Translations under genes and position numbers: made by a program
NCBI RefSeq assembly: GCF_024623455.1
Contig: NZ_JANIPJ010000010.1
Span: forward strand, 167,271 to 231,270
Source of the DNA: Paenibacillus soyae
GTDB lineage: Bacteria > Bacillota > Bacilli > Paenibacillales > Paenibacillaceae
DNA length: 64,000 bases
Direction: 5' to 3'
In this document: one piece after another, positions 7,497-17,249 of the stretch
Position numbering within the stretch: position 1 is the stretch's first letter
Layout of the letters: each line of letters begins with the position of its first letter
The notes under the pieces: model-generated
Seen by the model: the letters and a program-made list of their open reading frames with translations, nothing else
Told to the model about the DNA's origin: nothing
Databases searched by the model: none

Positions 7497-9245
7497 ATGT
7501 TCGGAGTTTTGAAAAAGTTAGGATGGTTTTTCCGCAAGGAATGGAAGCGGTACACGATCGCGATTACGCTGCTTGTGCTGACCGGAGTCATCGATATTAT
7601 TCCTCCTTGGCTGCTCGGCTATCTCGTGGACGGGATCAGCCAGAATCTGCTCGGCACGACCGAGTTTAACCGTATTATGTATTTCTGGATCGGGCTGACG
7701 ATCGTCGGCTACCTGATCACGTACGTCTGGCACTACAAGCTGTTCGGCGGCGCGTTCGTGCTGGAGCGGCTGCTTCGGTCGAGCATGATGGGCCACTTTC
7801 TGAAAATGACGCCGACGTTCTACGAGCGCAACCGGACCGGCGACCTGATGGCGCGTTCGACGAACGATCTCGGCGCGGTGGCGACGACGGCGGGCTTCGG
7901 CATTCTGACGCTCGTCGACTCGACGCTGTTCATGATCACGATCCTCATCGTGATGGCGGCGACGATCAGCCTGAAGCTGACCATTGCGGCGCTGCTGCCG
8001 CTTCCTCTCATGGCGCTGGCCATGTCCTACTACGGCAAGAAGATTCACGAGCGGTTCATGGACGCGCAGGACGCGTTCGGCGAGATGAACGATCAGGTGC
8101 TGGAGTCGGTGGCGGGCGTTCGCGTCATCCGCGCGTTCGTCCAGGAGGAAGCGAGCGAAGCGAGATTCCAGGCGAAGACGGGCGAGGTGCTGGGCAAGAA
8201 CATCGCCGTCGCCAAGATCGACGCGCTCTTCGAGCCCACGATGAAAATTCTCGTCGGCTGCAGCTACCTTATCGGTCTCTGCTACGGCGGCTACCTGGTA
8301 TTCCATAGCGAAATTACGCTCGGCGAGCTCGTCTCGTTCAATATATTCCTCGGCATGCTCATCTGGCCGATGTTCGCGATCGGCGAGCTGATCAACATCA
8401 TGCAGCGCGGCAACGCATCGCTCGACCGCGTCAACGAGACGCTCAGCTACAAGCCGGACGTGAAGGACGCCGACAAGCCGGCGGTCGTCGCCGAACCGAC
8501 GTTGGTCGAGTTCGACAAGGTCACATTTAAATATCCTTCATCGGAAGTGAACAACCTAGAGAACGTGACGCTCAAGCTGCATCAAGGCGGGACGCTCGGC
8601 ATCGTCGGGCGAACGGGAAGCGGCAAGACGACGCTGCTGAAGCAGCTGCTTCGCGAGTATCCGCTTGGCAAGGGCAGCATCCGCGTCTCCGGCGAGCCGC
8701 TCGGCGATCTCCAGATCGACCAGGTGCTCGGATGGATCGGGTACGTGCCTCAGCAGCCGATCCTGTTCTCCAAGACGATTCGCGAAAACATTTTCTTCGG
8801 ACGGTCGGATGCGGACGAGACGGATCTCCAGCGGGCGCTTGAGAGAGCCTCGTTCGCCAAGGACATCGCGTTCCTGCCGGACGGTCTCGACACGCTCGTC
8901 GGCGAGAAGGGCGTCGCGCTGTCGGGCGGCCAGAAGCAGCGGGTCAGCATTGCCCGCGCGCTGATCGCCGATCCGGAGATTCTCATGCTGGACGATGCGT
9001 TGTCTGCGGTCGACGCCAAGACGGAAGCCGAGATTATCGACGGAATCCGCACGGAGCGCGCCGGGAAGACGACGCTTATTACGACGCACAGATTGTCCGC
9101 GGTGCAGCACGCCGATTGGATTATCGTCATGGACGAGGGCAAGATTGTAGAAGAAGGCACGCATGAACGGCTGCTCGCGAGGGGCGGCTGGTACAAAGAA
9201 CAATACGACCGCCAGCAGCTTGAAGCGGCGATCGAGACTGAATAG
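7497..9245 (+). CDS. bmrC: ABC exporter half, BmrC/YheI-like
   Basis: This 582-residue half-transporter has six membrane segments (about 15-300) followed by an ATPase domain with GRTGSGKTT (Walker A), LSGGQKQR signature and MLDDALSAVD (Walker B). The residue after the Walker B aspartate is Asp rather than the catalytic Glu, so this is the degenerate site of a heterodimeric exporter, as known for BmrC-type subunits. Its length is close to BmrC of Bacillus subtilis. The ATG at 7497 is chosen because the frame upstream of it runs into the leader hairpins. It is followed after 19 bases by its partner and preceded by a probable attenuator. Likely role: export of drugs or toxic lipophiles. Confidence 0.85.
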   Translation: MFGVLKKLGWFFRKEWKRYTIAITLLVLTGVIDIIPPWLLGYLVDGISQNLLGTTEFNRIMYFWIGLTIVGYLITYVWHYKLFGGAFVLERLLRSSMMGHFLKMTPTFYERNRTGDLMARSTNDLGAVATTAGFGILTLVDSTLFMITILIVMAATISLKLTIAALLPLPLMALAMSYYGKKIHERFMDAQDAFGEMNDQVLESVAGVRVIRAFVQEEASEARFQAKTGEVLGKNIAVAKIDALFEPTMKILVGCSYLIGLCYGGYLVFHSEITLGELVSFNIFLGMLIWPMFAIGELINIMQRGNASLDRVNETLSYKPDVKDADKPAVVAEPTLVEFDKVTFKYPSSEVNNLENVTLKLHQGGTLGIVGRTGSGKTTLLKQLLREYPLGKGSIRVSGEPLGDLQIDQVLGWIGYVPQQPILFSKTIRENIFFGRSDADETDLQRALERASFAKDIAFLPDGLDTLVGEKGVALSGGQKQRVSIARALIADPEILMLDDALSAVDAKTEAEIIDGIRTERAGKTTLITTHRLSAVQHADWIIVMDEGKIVEEGTHERLLARGGWYKEQYDRQQLEAAIETE

Positions 9246-9264
9246 ATAGGAGGCGTGAGGAACA

Positions 9265-11313
9265 ATGGGCACAACGGGCAAACGATTGTTTGGATACGCC
9301 ATGCTGTACAAGAAACCGATTATGGCGGCGCTGCTGCTGCTCGTGCTGGCGGTGTGCGCGGAGCTTACGGGTCCGCTCATCGCCAAGCGCATGATCGACC
9401 AGAACATTCTCGGCATCGAGAAGAAATGGCACGAGGTGAGCGGCGAGCAGGCTTTCGCCGTCCCTTATGGCGACAAATGGTATAAACGCGAGGACCGGTT
9501 TGAAGACGGTCCAGCGGCTAGGGCGGAGAGGGGAGCGACCGCGCGCGTGCTGCAGGTGGGGCGCAGCTATTACTTCCTGGCCGGCGACCTGGAGTGGGAA
9601 GGCGGCAAGCGCACGGTGTCAGGCAACGAGCTGACCGTGACGGAAGAGACGGACGGGACGGCGGGGCGAAGCGCCGTCTATCCCGTGACGAAGCTGACGG
9701 CGCAGGAGCTGTACGCGTTCTACAAGCCGGAGGTTCCTGGCCTGCTGAAGCTGGCGGCTCTGTATTTCGGCTTGCTGCTGCTCGTCGCCGCATTCGCTTA
9801 CGGACAGCGGCTCATGCTGCAGACGTCCGCGAACAAGATCGTGCGCAAGATGCGGAACGACGTGTACGCGCATACGCAGCGCCTGCCGGTGAACTATTAC
9901 GACAACCTGGCCGCGGGCCAAGTCGTCTCCCGCATCACGAACGACACGGAAGCGATCCGTGAGCTGTACGTGGGCGTGCTTGCGAACTTTTTTACGGGAA
10001 CGATCTACATGGCGGCCATCTTCGGCGCGCTGTTCCTGCTGGATACGCGGCTTGCGCTGATTACGCTTCCGCTAGTCCCGATTCTGATCGTATGGATCAT
10101 CGTGTACCGGAAGTTCGCGGCGAAGTACAATCGGATCATCCGCGCGAAGCTGAGCGAGATCAACGCGATGATCAACGAATCGATTCAAGGCATGACGATC
10201 ATCCAAGCGTTCCGCCGTCAGAAGGAAACGACGAAGGAATTCGCGGAGATGAACGATTATTATTTCAAATACCAGAACAAGCTGCTCAGCCTCAACTCCA
10301 TTACGTCGCATAATCTCGTGAACGTCGTGCGGAACGTGCTGTTCCTCGTCGTCGTCTGGATGTTCTGGGGCGGATCGCTGGGCGCGGTCGTGACGGTCGG
10401 CGTGCTGTACGCCTACATCGACTACATGAACCGGATGTTCGCGCCGATCGTCGGCATCGTGAACCAGCTGTCCAACCTCGAGACGGCGCGCGTCTCCGCG
10501 GAGCGCGTGTTCAAGCTGATGGACGAGGAAGGCATCGACGTGGCGAAGGGCCGCATGGAGCGGTACAAGGGGGATGTTTCCTTCGAAGGCGTGTCGTTCG
10601 CTTATAAGAAAGACGAGTATGTCCTGAAAAACATCACGTTCCACGCCCGTCAAGGCGAGACGGTCGCGCTGGTCGGCCATACCGGCTCGGGCAAAAGCTC
10701 GATCCTGAACCTGTTGTTCCGGTTCTACGACCTCGCGGACGGCAAAGGACGTATCGTGGTGGACGGCACCGACGTTCGCGATATGCCGAAGCAGCTGCTG
10801 CGCCAGCATATGGGCATCGTGCTGCAGGATCCGTTCCTGTTCACGGGCACGATCGCTTCGAACGTGAGCCTCGACGATCCGTCGATCTCGCGCGAGAAGA
10901 TCGTGCAGGCGCTGAAGGACGTCGGCGCGTACGACATGTTCATGCAGCTGCCTGGCGGCATCGACGCGCAGGTTATCGAGAAGGGCGCGACGCTGTCCGC
11001 AGGGCAGCGGCAGCTGATCTCGTTCGCCCGCGCGCTCGCGTTCGATCCGGCGATCCTGATCCTCGACGAGGCGACGGCCAGCATCGATACCGAGACGGAA
11101 GCGATCATCCAAGCGGCGCTGGACGTGCTCAAGAAGGGGCGCACGACGTTCGTCATCGCGCACCGGCTGTCGACGATCCGCCAAGCGGATCAGATTCTGG
11201 TGCTGGACCGCGGCGTCATCGTCGAGCGCGGCAACCACGATCAGCTCATGGAGCATCGCGGCAAATATTACGCGATGTACCAGCTGCAGCAGGGAGCGGC
11301 TCAGCCGGCGTAA
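9265..11313 (+). CDS. bmrD: ABC exporter half, BmrD/YheH-like
   Basis: This 682-residue partner of the preceding half-transporter has a long insert of about 110 residues between the first two membrane segments (about 45-155), a known feature of the BmrD type. The ATPase domain has GHTGSGKSS, LSAGQRQL and ILDEATASID with the catalytic Glu, so it supplies the active hydrolysis site of the heterodimer. ATG start with AGGAGG (9248-9253). Transcription ends at a strong terminator just downstream. Confidence 0.87.
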   Translation: MGTTGKRLFGYAMLYKKPIMAALLLLVLAVCAELTGPLIAKRMIDQNILGIEKKWHEVSGEQAFAVPYGDKWYKREDRFEDGPAARAERGATARVLQVGRSYYFLAGDLEWEGGKRTVSGNELTVTEETDGTAGRSAVYPVTKLTAQELYAFYKPEVPGLLKLAALYFGLLLLVAAFAYGQRLMLQTSANKIVRKMRNDVYAHTQRLPVNYYDNLAAGQVVSRITNDTEAIRELYVGVLANFFTGTIYMAAIFGALFLLDTRLALITLPLVPILIVWIIVYRKFAAKYNRIIRAKLSEINAMINESIQGMTIIQAFRRQKETTKEFAEMNDYYFKYQNKLLSLNSITSHNLVNVVRNVLFLVVVWMFWGGSLGAVVTVGVLYAYIDYMNRMFAPIVGIVNQLSNLETARVSAERVFKLMDEEGIDVAKGRMERYKGDVSFEGVSFAYKKDEYVLKNITFHARQGETVALVGHTGSGKSSILNLLFRFYDLADGKGRIVVDGTDVRDMPKQLLRQHMGIVLQDPFLFTGTIASNVSLDDPSISREKIVQALKDVGAYDMFMQLPGGIDAQVIEKGATLSAGQRQLISFARALAFDPAILILDEATASIDTETEAIIQAALDVLKKGRTTFVIAHRLSTIRQADQILVLDRGVIVERGNHDQLMEHRGKYYAMYQLQQGAAQPA

Positions 11314-11334
11314 CGGAGTTGCAGAAGATAGGAA

Positions 11335-11364
11335 AGGAGCAGGCGTGGGTGCCTGCTCCTTTTT
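11335..11364 (+). terminator. Terminator of the bmrCD-like operon
   Basis: A 10-bp perfect stem (AGGAGCAGGC at 11335-11344, GCCTGCTCCT at 11351-11360) with a 6-base loop is followed by TTTT. Confidence 0.9.
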
Positions 11365-11387
11365 GCTGCGTTTGCATTAACCGGAGC

Positions 11388-11479
11388 CGCGGCTCGAGGG
11401 TCGAATGAGTCGGCGAGGCCGTCTTAAAAGCCAAGACATGCGGCTCGTGGTATAAGTCGGCGATACCGCCTTAAAAGCC
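11388..11479. repeat. Imperfect tandem repeat
   Basis: Two copies of a unit of roughly 45-50 bases follow each other. The best conserved parts are 11408-11432 and 11455-11479, 25 bases each with three differences. Function unknown. Confidence 0.5.
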
Positions 11480-11512
11480 GTATCCGCTAGTCCAAAGGTT
11501 TTCGCGCAGTGC

Positions 11513-11776
11513 CTAACTAACAATCCGCCCGATAATCATCAGCACCAGGCCGAAGATGGCCGCCGCGCGCTTGACGCCGCGGTTCGATCGGGGGCGGAGG
11601 AACAGGCTAATAACAAATCCGATAGGGAGAAGAAGTCCATTCAACGAAAGATAGAAGGTGCCGAGCAAGTAATAGCCGACCAGCTTCAGGGCGAGCAGCT
11701 CCTCGTTCTGAGTGCGGTTCTTATACAGCAGCACGATTCCGATGACCACGACGGCGAGCCAGAATAAGAACAACAT
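11513..11776 (-). CDS. Small membrane protein, unknown
   Basis: This 87-residue hydrophobic protein has about three membrane segments (about 2-19, 32-60 and 67-86) and basic loops. No family is recognised. The start is the ATG at 11776, seven bases after AGGAGG; the ATG at 11782 is too close to that site. It is transcribed towards the bmrD-like gene and stands alone. Confidence 0.55.
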   Translation of the reverse strand: MLFLFWLAVVVIGIVLLYKNRTQNEELLALKLVGYYLLGTFYLSLNGLLLPIGFVISLFLRPRSNRGVKRAAAIFGLVLMIIGRIVS

Positions 11777-11831
11777 GCGCATGCCTCCTCATGGTTTCAA
11801 ATGCGGTCCATGTAGAAGCATATGGGTAAAA

Positions 11832-12320
11832 CTAGCGGAAGTTTCCGATGAAAGGAGATTCGAGCGATGACCAGAATCGATGTTCCTCGGGAACGCAAGC
11901 CAGCCAGCTTCCGTACAGGCCGATCCATCCATCGGGAACAAACTGTTCGTAGGAGGCAGGCTCGGGATAGCTCGATAGGAGCCTCTTTTCATCGAAATTC
12001 ACATACAACGAAGGCACCATGTCGGAAATATGATCATATGTTTGTTGCTCCAGCACTTGCTTGAGCTCGTTCACCGACGCTTTGCAATCTTGGATACAAA
12101 GAAGAAAGGCCGAGGCGGTATCCTCGTTCACGACTGGAATATTGAATCGATCCGAGAAGTCCTCCGGATTCGGGACAGCATATCCCTTGCTGATGAAGGC
12201 ATCCGCGAATTTGCGCAAATCAAGAAACCATAGCTCCTTATCGGCTACGTACCAGCCTGTGCTCGACTTGAATGTAACGAAAACGATAATATTCTGGGCA
12301 TATAACGGTAACTGTTGCAA
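11832..12320 (-). CDS. Unknown 162-residue protein
   Basis: I do not recognise this family. The protein is soluble, acidic and rich in aromatic residues, with no signal peptide or membrane segment, and could be a small alpha/beta domain. The start is placed at TTG 12320, because AGGAGG (12333-12328) lies seven bases upstream; the longer frame to 12365 begins before this ribosome site. It lies between a small membrane protein and a chemoreceptor, both on the same strand, and is separated from the latter by a terminator. Confidence 0.55.
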   Translation of the reverse strand: MQQLPLYAQNIIVFVTFKSSTGWYVADKELWFLDLRKFADAFISKGYAVPNPEDFSDRFNIPVVNEDTASAFLLCIQDCKASVNELKQVLEQQTYDHISDMVPSLYVNFDEKRLLSSYPEPASYEQFVPDGWIGLYGSWLACVPEEHRFWSSLESPFIGNFR

Positions 12321-12377
12321 GCTTGCGCCTCCTGCTTCCTCTTGATTAGCCCCATTGTACCGCAAAAAACAAATGAA

Positions 12378-12403
12378 AAAAGCCCTGGACCCCCAGGGCT
12401 TTT
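12378..12403 (-). terminator. Terminator of the chemoreceptor gene
   Basis: Arms AAAAGCCCTGG (12378-12388) and CCAGGGCTTTT (12393-12403) form an 11-bp stem with T-rich tails on both strands. It lies 16 bases after the chemoreceptor stop. Confidence 0.9.
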
Positions 12404-12418
12404 CTCTAAAATGACGAA

Positions 12419-14167
12419 TTACGTTCTGAACCGGCCCACCGCTTCATTCAGACTGGAGGCCAAATGGCGAAGCTGCTCGGAGCTGCTCGCTACTTCCTGC
12501 ATGGAAGCGAGCTGTTCTTCCGAAGCCGCGGCGACGCGCTGGGCATTGCCGGCAGACGTGCTCGAGATGTGCTCCAGCTGATCTAGCGAAGCGGTAACCT
12601 GCTCGCTGCTTGCCGACATTTGCTGCGCGGCTGCGGATACTTCTTGTACTTGGTCGGACACTTGCTGAATGGAATGAACGATCGCTTGGAACGATTCACC
12701 CGCTTGGATGGATACGGCAGAGCCGTGGCGAGCGGCGGTTACGGATTGCTCCATAGCGCTTGCCGCTTCCTTCGTATGGCTGCCGATCGTGCCAAGAATG
12801 GCGGAAATCTGCTCGGACGATTCCTTGGAGCGTTCGGCCAGCTTGCGAATTTCGACGGCGACGACCGCGAAGCCTTTGCCATGCTCGCCGGCGCGGGCAG
12901 CCTCGATGGAGGCGTTCAGCGCCAGCAGGTTCGTCTGGTTTGCGACTTCGCTGATCATGCCGAGAATCTGCACGATTTGTTCGCTTTGGGCATGCAGCTC
13001 CCGCATCGTGACGACCGTTTGCGAGATTTGCTCCTCGACCTCCTGCATCTGGCGGCGCGTCTGCTCGATGACAATACCGCCTTGCGTGGCGAGCGATGTC
13101 GTGTCCGCGGCCATCTCGGATACCGAAGATGAGGATTCTGCGATTCGGCTAATGCCGATCGTCATCTCGGTCATCGCGCGCTGGCATTCCTGGAAGCTTT
13201 GGAGCTGCGTTTCGGTTCCCGACGCGACTTCCTGAATCGCTTCCGTTACTTCCTCCGTCGCTCTGGATGTTTGCTCCGCGCTTTGCTGCATATTCTCTGC
13301 GGACTCCGCCACCTCCGTCGTGCTATTGCGAATTTCGCCGGTCAGCTGGCGAAGGCTCGCGATCATCTCGTTGAAGGAACGGGATACTTGCCCGATCTCG
13401 TTGCCGGAGTGAACGGGGACGGCTACTGTCAGGTCTCCGTCCGCCGCCAGCTTGGCGACGCCCGAAAGTTGGCGGAGCGGTCTCAGCACGAGCGTTACGA
13501 GGACGACAATGACGAGGACGGCCGCGGCGATTAGGATAACGGCCAGAATGATGCTGTCTTTGATCATAGATTGAATCTCTGATTCCAGGTGGTCCACGTC
13601 AAAGTCCAAGCCGAACACGCCAACGACATTCCCCTGCGGATCCTCGATCCGCTTGAAGTAGGTGAGCCAGCTTCCTATCTCGTCGCTATATACGGGAGAC
13701 CATCCTTCGCCGCTCTTCAAAGCGGTTTCGAATGTTTCGGCAATCGTCTCTCCCATGGCGTACGTCGCGCCGGGCCCGAAGCCGACTTCTTCAAGCTCCG
13801 CATTGCCTTGCAGCATGGTGATGACTTCGCTGCCATTCGCCGATGATTTCTCGGGCAGATAGATATAAGCGTTCGCAATGTTGTCATTACGCGTCATCGC
13901 ATCGAATTTTTGGCGGAGAATGGTGAACGGCTCCGATAGGCTGGTTTTCTGATTGATCAACTCTTCGGCGGCGCGTTCGGTAATGCCGAATTCAAATTCG
14001 ACCTGGTAGCCGAGCGTGTGTCCGATCATCACGATTTCTTCTTCGAAATCCTTGTATTGCGCTTTGTAAGACATCCACTGCATAACGCTGATCAACGCGA
14101 CCAAAAGAAAAGCCAATATGACCGAGCTTGTCAGGACCAAACTTCTGTTTTTCCACCATTTGAACAT
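12419..14167 (-). CDS. Methyl-accepting chemotaxis protein
   Basis: This 582-residue transmembrane chemoreceptor has a first membrane segment at about 11-30, an extracellular sensor of about 160 residues with a Cache-like C-terminal part ([17 protein letters not shown]), a second segment at about 203-228, a HAMP domain ([19 protein letters not shown]) and a coiled-coil signalling domain whose hairpin tip is present ([20 protein letters not shown]). It should signal to CheA/CheW. No chemotaxis genes lie near. ATG start with GAGGGGTG upstream. The ligand is not predictable. Confidence 0.93.
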   Translation of the reverse strand: MFKWWKNRSLVLTSSVILAFLLVALISVMQWMSYKAQYKDFEEEIVMIGHTLGYQVEFEFGITERAAEELINQKTSLSEPFTILRQKFDAMTRNDNIANAYIYLPEKSSANGSEVITMLQGNAELEEVGFGPGATYAMGETIAETFETALKSGEGWSPVYSDEIGSWLTYFKRIEDPQGNVVGVFGLDFDVDHLESEIQSMIKDSIILAVILIAAAVLVIVVLVTLVLRPLRQLSGVAKLAADGDLTVAVPVHSGNEIGQVSRSFNEMIASLRQLTGEIRNSTTEVAESAENMQQSAEQTSRATEEVTEAIQEVASGTETQLQSFQECQRAMTEMTIGISRIAESSSSVSEMAADTTSLATQGGIVIEQTRRQMQEVEEQISQTVVTMRELHAQSEQIVQILGMISEVANQTNLLALNASIEAARAGEHGKGFAVVAVEIRKLAERSKESSEQISAILGTIGSHTKEAASAMEQSVTAARHGSAVSIQAGESFQAIVHSIQQVSDQVQEVSAAAQQMSASSEQVTASLDQLEHISSTSAGNAQRVAAASEEQLASMQEVASSSEQLRHLASSLNEAVGRFRT

Positions 14168-14227
14168 AAACGATGAGCACCCCTCACATGTAATGAAACA
14201 ATCATGATGCGGCTTCTAGGTTGATAT

Positions 14228-14448
14228 TTGTCAACAAGCATATCACGCAGATATTAGGGAAATGCCAACTTGTTTGTTAGAAAAGTATCAGGGGCGCCAT
14301 CAATTTATGGGAACGGAGCAACTATTACGCGGTTGTGGAAAATCATTGCGCATGAATGGAACGACGGTCTTGATCCATCTTCCGACCGTATAAGCCGCCG
14401 GACGTTCGTAGCGGCCATGCCGGGCAATTGCCTGTCGTGGCCTTTTTT
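14228..14448 (+). ncRNA. Candidate small RNA with its own terminator
   Basis: A weak promoter-like pair (TTGTCA 14228-14233 and TATTAG 14252-14257, 18 bases apart) could start an RNA of about 185 bases ending at GGCCA/TGGCC (14413-14417/14438-14442), with an inner CGGGC/GCCTG stem and seven T. There is no ORF worth calling and no match to a known RNA class that I can recognise. Confidence 0.35.
14413..14448 (+). terminator. Orphan plus-strand terminator
   Basis: The outer stem GGCCA/TGGCC and inner stem CGGGC-AATT-GCCTG are followed by TTTTTTTG. The flanking genes are transcribed in the opposite direction. Confidence 0.7.
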
Positions 14449-14489
14449 TGTGGCGTATTTTTGCAAGCCGGACACGGATATGGATATAG

Positions 14490-14537
14490 AAAAGGACCAT
14501 CCCTCTAAGCCAACCAGCCAATAGGGATCGTCCTTTT
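14490..14537 (-). terminator. Terminator of the GGDEF-EAL gene
   Basis: Arms 14490-14504 and 14523-14537 are complementary over 15 bases with one mismatch and end in T-rich DNA on both strands. Confidence 0.85.
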
Positions 14538-14550
14538 CTATTTTCTCTAT

Positions 14551-17184
14551 TTACGCAAGCAGCTTCTCGAAATCCGAAGCGGGCAGCGGGCGGCTGAACA
14601 AGTAGCCTTGCAGCTCGTCGCAATTCAGATTCCGGCAGAAATCGGCTTCATCCGGCGTCTCCACGCCCTCTGCGACGACCCGCATGTTCATGCTGTGCGC
14701 GAGCTCGATGATGGCCCGCACGATCGACGAGCGCTTGTCTTCAATAGTAATGCCCCTAATGAAGGATCGGTCGAGCTTCACATCGGAGATCGGCAGGCGC
14801 TGCAGCTGGCTCAGCGACGAGTAGCCGGTGCCGAAGTCGTCGATCGAGATCTGAATGCCGAGCCCGCGAAGATGTTGGATCGTCTCGATAACCTTCTCGA
14901 TATTGCGCATGAAGACGCCCTCGGTGATTTCGAGGCTGACGTATTGCGGCTCAAGTCCGGTAGCCTGCAGCTCCTCGGTAATCATTTCTTTCAGATTGCC
15001 CTGGTAGAAGTGGCGCGCCGATATATTGACCGAGACGCTGGCGCGCTTAAGGCCCGCATCCTGCCAAGCCTTGTTCTGCCGGCAGGCTTCGCGGAACACC
15101 CATCTGTCGATCTCCATGATAAAGCCGGATTCTTCGGCAAGCGGAATGAACTTATCCGGCGGGATAAAGCCCAGCTCCGGATGATTCCAGCGGATTAGCG
15201 CTTCGATCCCGCAAAGCTCGCCGGTAACGGAGCTCATCTTCGGCTGGTATTGCAAATAAAATTGATTTTCCTGCAGCGCTTTGTACAGCCCGTTCTCCAG
15301 CTGCATCTTCTCCGCGATAAGAGGCAGAAGGTTCGGCTTGTAATAGCGGAAGTAGCCGTCGCCTTCTTCCTTGGCGTTGTACATGGCGATGTCCGCGTTG
15401 CGGATAATCGCGTTCATATCTTCGCCGTCCTGCGGGTACATGCTGATGCCGATGCTCACCGTCATGTAGAGCGGCATGCCTTCGATGACGAACGGCACGG
15501 AGAAGCTGTCCCGGATCGCCTCCGCGCAGCCGGCGAGCTCCTCTTCTTGCCTGTATAGGAGCAGAAACACGAATTCGTCGCCGCCCAGGCGGAAGACGCT
15601 TCGCGATTTGCTGTTCAGCGCCTGGAAGCGTCCTGCCGCCATACGAAGAAGCTGGTCGCCCAGCGCGTGTCCGAGCGTGTCGTTCACCTGCTTGAAGCGG
15701 TTGATGTCCGTGAATAAGACGGCAACCTTGATGCTCTTGCCCGCCGCTTCGCTCATCGCGATCAGCTCCTGGAAGTGGCGGTTGAATTGAAGGCGGTTCG
15801 GCAGTCCGGTCAGCATGTCATAATAAGCGAGCTGATGCAGCTGCTCCTCGGATCGCTGAAGCAGCTGAGCCTGCGCCTGCAAGCGTTCATTATTCCGCTG
15901 GGACTCGTGGAACAGATGGAGCAGGCTGCCGGCCATATGCTTGAAGTTCATGATCAGCGAGTGGAACTCGACGATATGGCTATCCGGTATGGCGAGCGCG
16001 TTGTTCTGTTTCAGCTTCAGCGGAAGATTCCTCGTGGAGGAGGCAAGCCGCTGCAGCCCTTTCGTGAAGGAGCGATTGATCATCATCGAGACGAGAATCG
16101 CCGCCGCCGCAAATCCGATCAGATAGAGGAAATGCGTATAATATTTGCCGAACAGATAGGGATAATAAGCCTGTATCGGGAACATCAGGGCAAAGTAGCC
16201 CGAACCGTCCTTCATCTCTTCCACATATAAGAAGTGCTCCTTGTGCCACGTGTAAAGCTCCGTCCTGCCCTCGGCTTCTCTGCTATTCGAGATATACAGA
16301 GAATTCCCCGCATAATCGTAATCGCGCTCCTGCCATGGATCGAATGAACGCCCGATCCATCCGCGATGATTGGATGCGACGACCTTGTGGTCGCGGCCGA
16401 CGAAGCAGAAGGTGTAAGTGTCCGAAGCGTAACGGTCGATCACGAATTGCAGCCTGCGCAGCTGGACGTCGTTCTTGGGAGCGGTCAGCGAATCGCCGAC
16501 GGCGCCCCATTCTTTCTTGACCGTTGTCGTTGAGATGGTGACCATGCTCTGGACATATAACGACACCTCCTTGAAGGAGCCCGCGCTATTGATCAGCATG
16601 TTAAGCAGGAAGGAGACCATGACGATGCCGAGCGCGAAATGCAGAAGCAGCTGGCTGATGCTGCTTGGCTGCCGGTTCGTGCGCGCCACTCCGCTGCTGC
16701 GGCCAAGCAGCACGTAATGGTAAACGATTTCGGCGAACAGCGCGTTGAAAATCGCGTTCAGCGCCAGAATGCACACGATAAGCTTAATGTCGACGACGCC
16801 TTCCGGATACTGCTGGCTGTATATGTAATAGGAATACGGAATGCCGATGACAGCCCAGAAGATGGCATCGGAACGTAGTATCTTGCCGCTGTATCTGCGA
16901 AGCAATAAGCCGACAACGAGCGTTTCCATCACCCCGATTACCAGGAGCAGGGGATGGTGCATGAACAGATAACCCGCCAAGCCGGTTATGACGGCCGTTA
17001 ACAATCCTCCCCATAAGCCATATAGACGTAGAGACAGGAGTACGAACAAGCTGGACAACGAGAAGCTCATGCCATAAACGAACGGGAACGCCTTCCATTC
17101 ACAGACGACCGCCAGCAGTGTGCATGCGGTAAAAGTAGTAATGATCAGCCAATGATTGCGGTTGGTCAAGGTTGTTGGGCTCAC
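14551..17184 (-). CDS. Membrane GGDEF-EAL cyclic-di-GMP protein
   Basis: This 877-residue protein has an N-terminal block of about six membrane segments (about 13-200) like the 5TM/LYT or MASE sensors, then an extracellular region (about 215-345), another membrane segment (about 350-370), and GGDEF and EAL domains. The cyclase motif is intact (RLGGDEF, 534-538), as are EALIRW (Glu661), DDFGTGYSS and QGYLFSRPL, so both making and breaking of cyclic di-GMP are possible. GTG start six bases after AGGAGG. It is monocistronic with its own terminator. A 6-bp inverted repeat (17234-17249) upstream may be an operator. Confidence 0.92.
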   Translation of the reverse strand: MSPTTLTNRNHWLIITTFTACTLLAVVCEWKAFPFVYGMSFSLSSLFVLLSLRLYGLWGGLLTAVITGLAGYLFMHHPLLLVIGVMETLVVGLLLRRYSGKILRSDAIFWAVIGIPYSYYIYSQQYPEGVVDIKLIVCILALNAIFNALFAEIVYHYVLLGRSSGVARTNRQPSSISQLLLHFALGIVMVSFLLNMLINSAGSFKEVSLYVQSMVTISTTTVKKEWGAVGDSLTAPKNDVQLRRLQFVIDRYASDTYTFCFVGRDHKVVASNHRGWIGRSFDPWQERDYDYAGNSLYISNSREAEGRTELYTWHKEHFLYVEEMKDGSGYFALMFPIQAYYPYLFGKYYTHFLYLIGFAAAAILVSMMINRSFTKGLQRLASSTRNLPLKLKQNNALAIPDSHIVEFHSLIMNFKHMAGSLLHLFHESQRNNERLQAQAQLLQRSEEQLHQLAYYDMLTGLPNRLQFNRHFQELIAMSEAAGKSIKVAVLFTDINRFKQVNDTLGHALGDQLLRMAAGRFQALNSKSRSVFRLGGDEFVFLLLYRQEEELAGCAEAIRDSFSVPFVIEGMPLYMTVSIGISMYPQDGEDMNAIIRNADIAMYNAKEEGDGYFRYYKPNLLPLIAEKMQLENGLYKALQENQFYLQYQPKMSSVTGELCGIEALIRWNHPELGFIPPDKFIPLAEESGFIMEIDRWVFREACRQNKAWQDAGLKRASVSVNISARHFYQGNLKEMITEELQATGLEPQYVSLEITEGVFMRNIEKVIETIQHLRGLGIQISIDDFGTGYSSLSQLQRLPISDVKLDRSFIRGITIEDKRSSIVRAIIELAHSMNMRVVAEGVETPDEADFCRNLNCDELQGYLFSRPLPASDFEKLLA

Positions 17185-17233
17185 ATGCGTCCTCCTGATG
17201 CGGGTACAAGGCTAGCTTTTTCATGCTAATAAG

Positions 17234-17249
17234 ATAAGGCTCACCTTAT
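17234..17249. promoter_or_regulatory. Inverted repeat upstream of GGDEF-EAL gene
   Basis: ATAAGG-CTCA-CCTTAT lies 50 bases upstream of the GTG start, where an operator would be expected. No regulator is assigned. Confidence 0.3.

Larger units (their letters stand above)
14168..14550. other. Gap with an orphan plus-strand RNA candidate
   Basis: Both neighbours read on the minus strand, yet the plus strand holds a strong terminator (14413-14448) preceded by about 150 bases with small hairpins, such as ACGGTC pairing with GACCGT near 14370-14390. A second, bidirectional terminator at 14490-14537 serves the GGDEF-EAL gene. Confidence 0.4.

Noticed and set aside
8556..11256. Long minus-strand open frames opposite the two ABC exporter genes (8556-9416 and 10072-11256)
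   Set aside because: They are Arg/His/Asp-rich shadows typical of the strand opposite GC-rich genes, with no ribosome sites or family motifs.
14228..14448. Cyclic-di-GMP, ZTP or ydaO riboswitch
   Set aside because: I could not find the conserved core of any of these classes, and the neighbouring genes point away from it.
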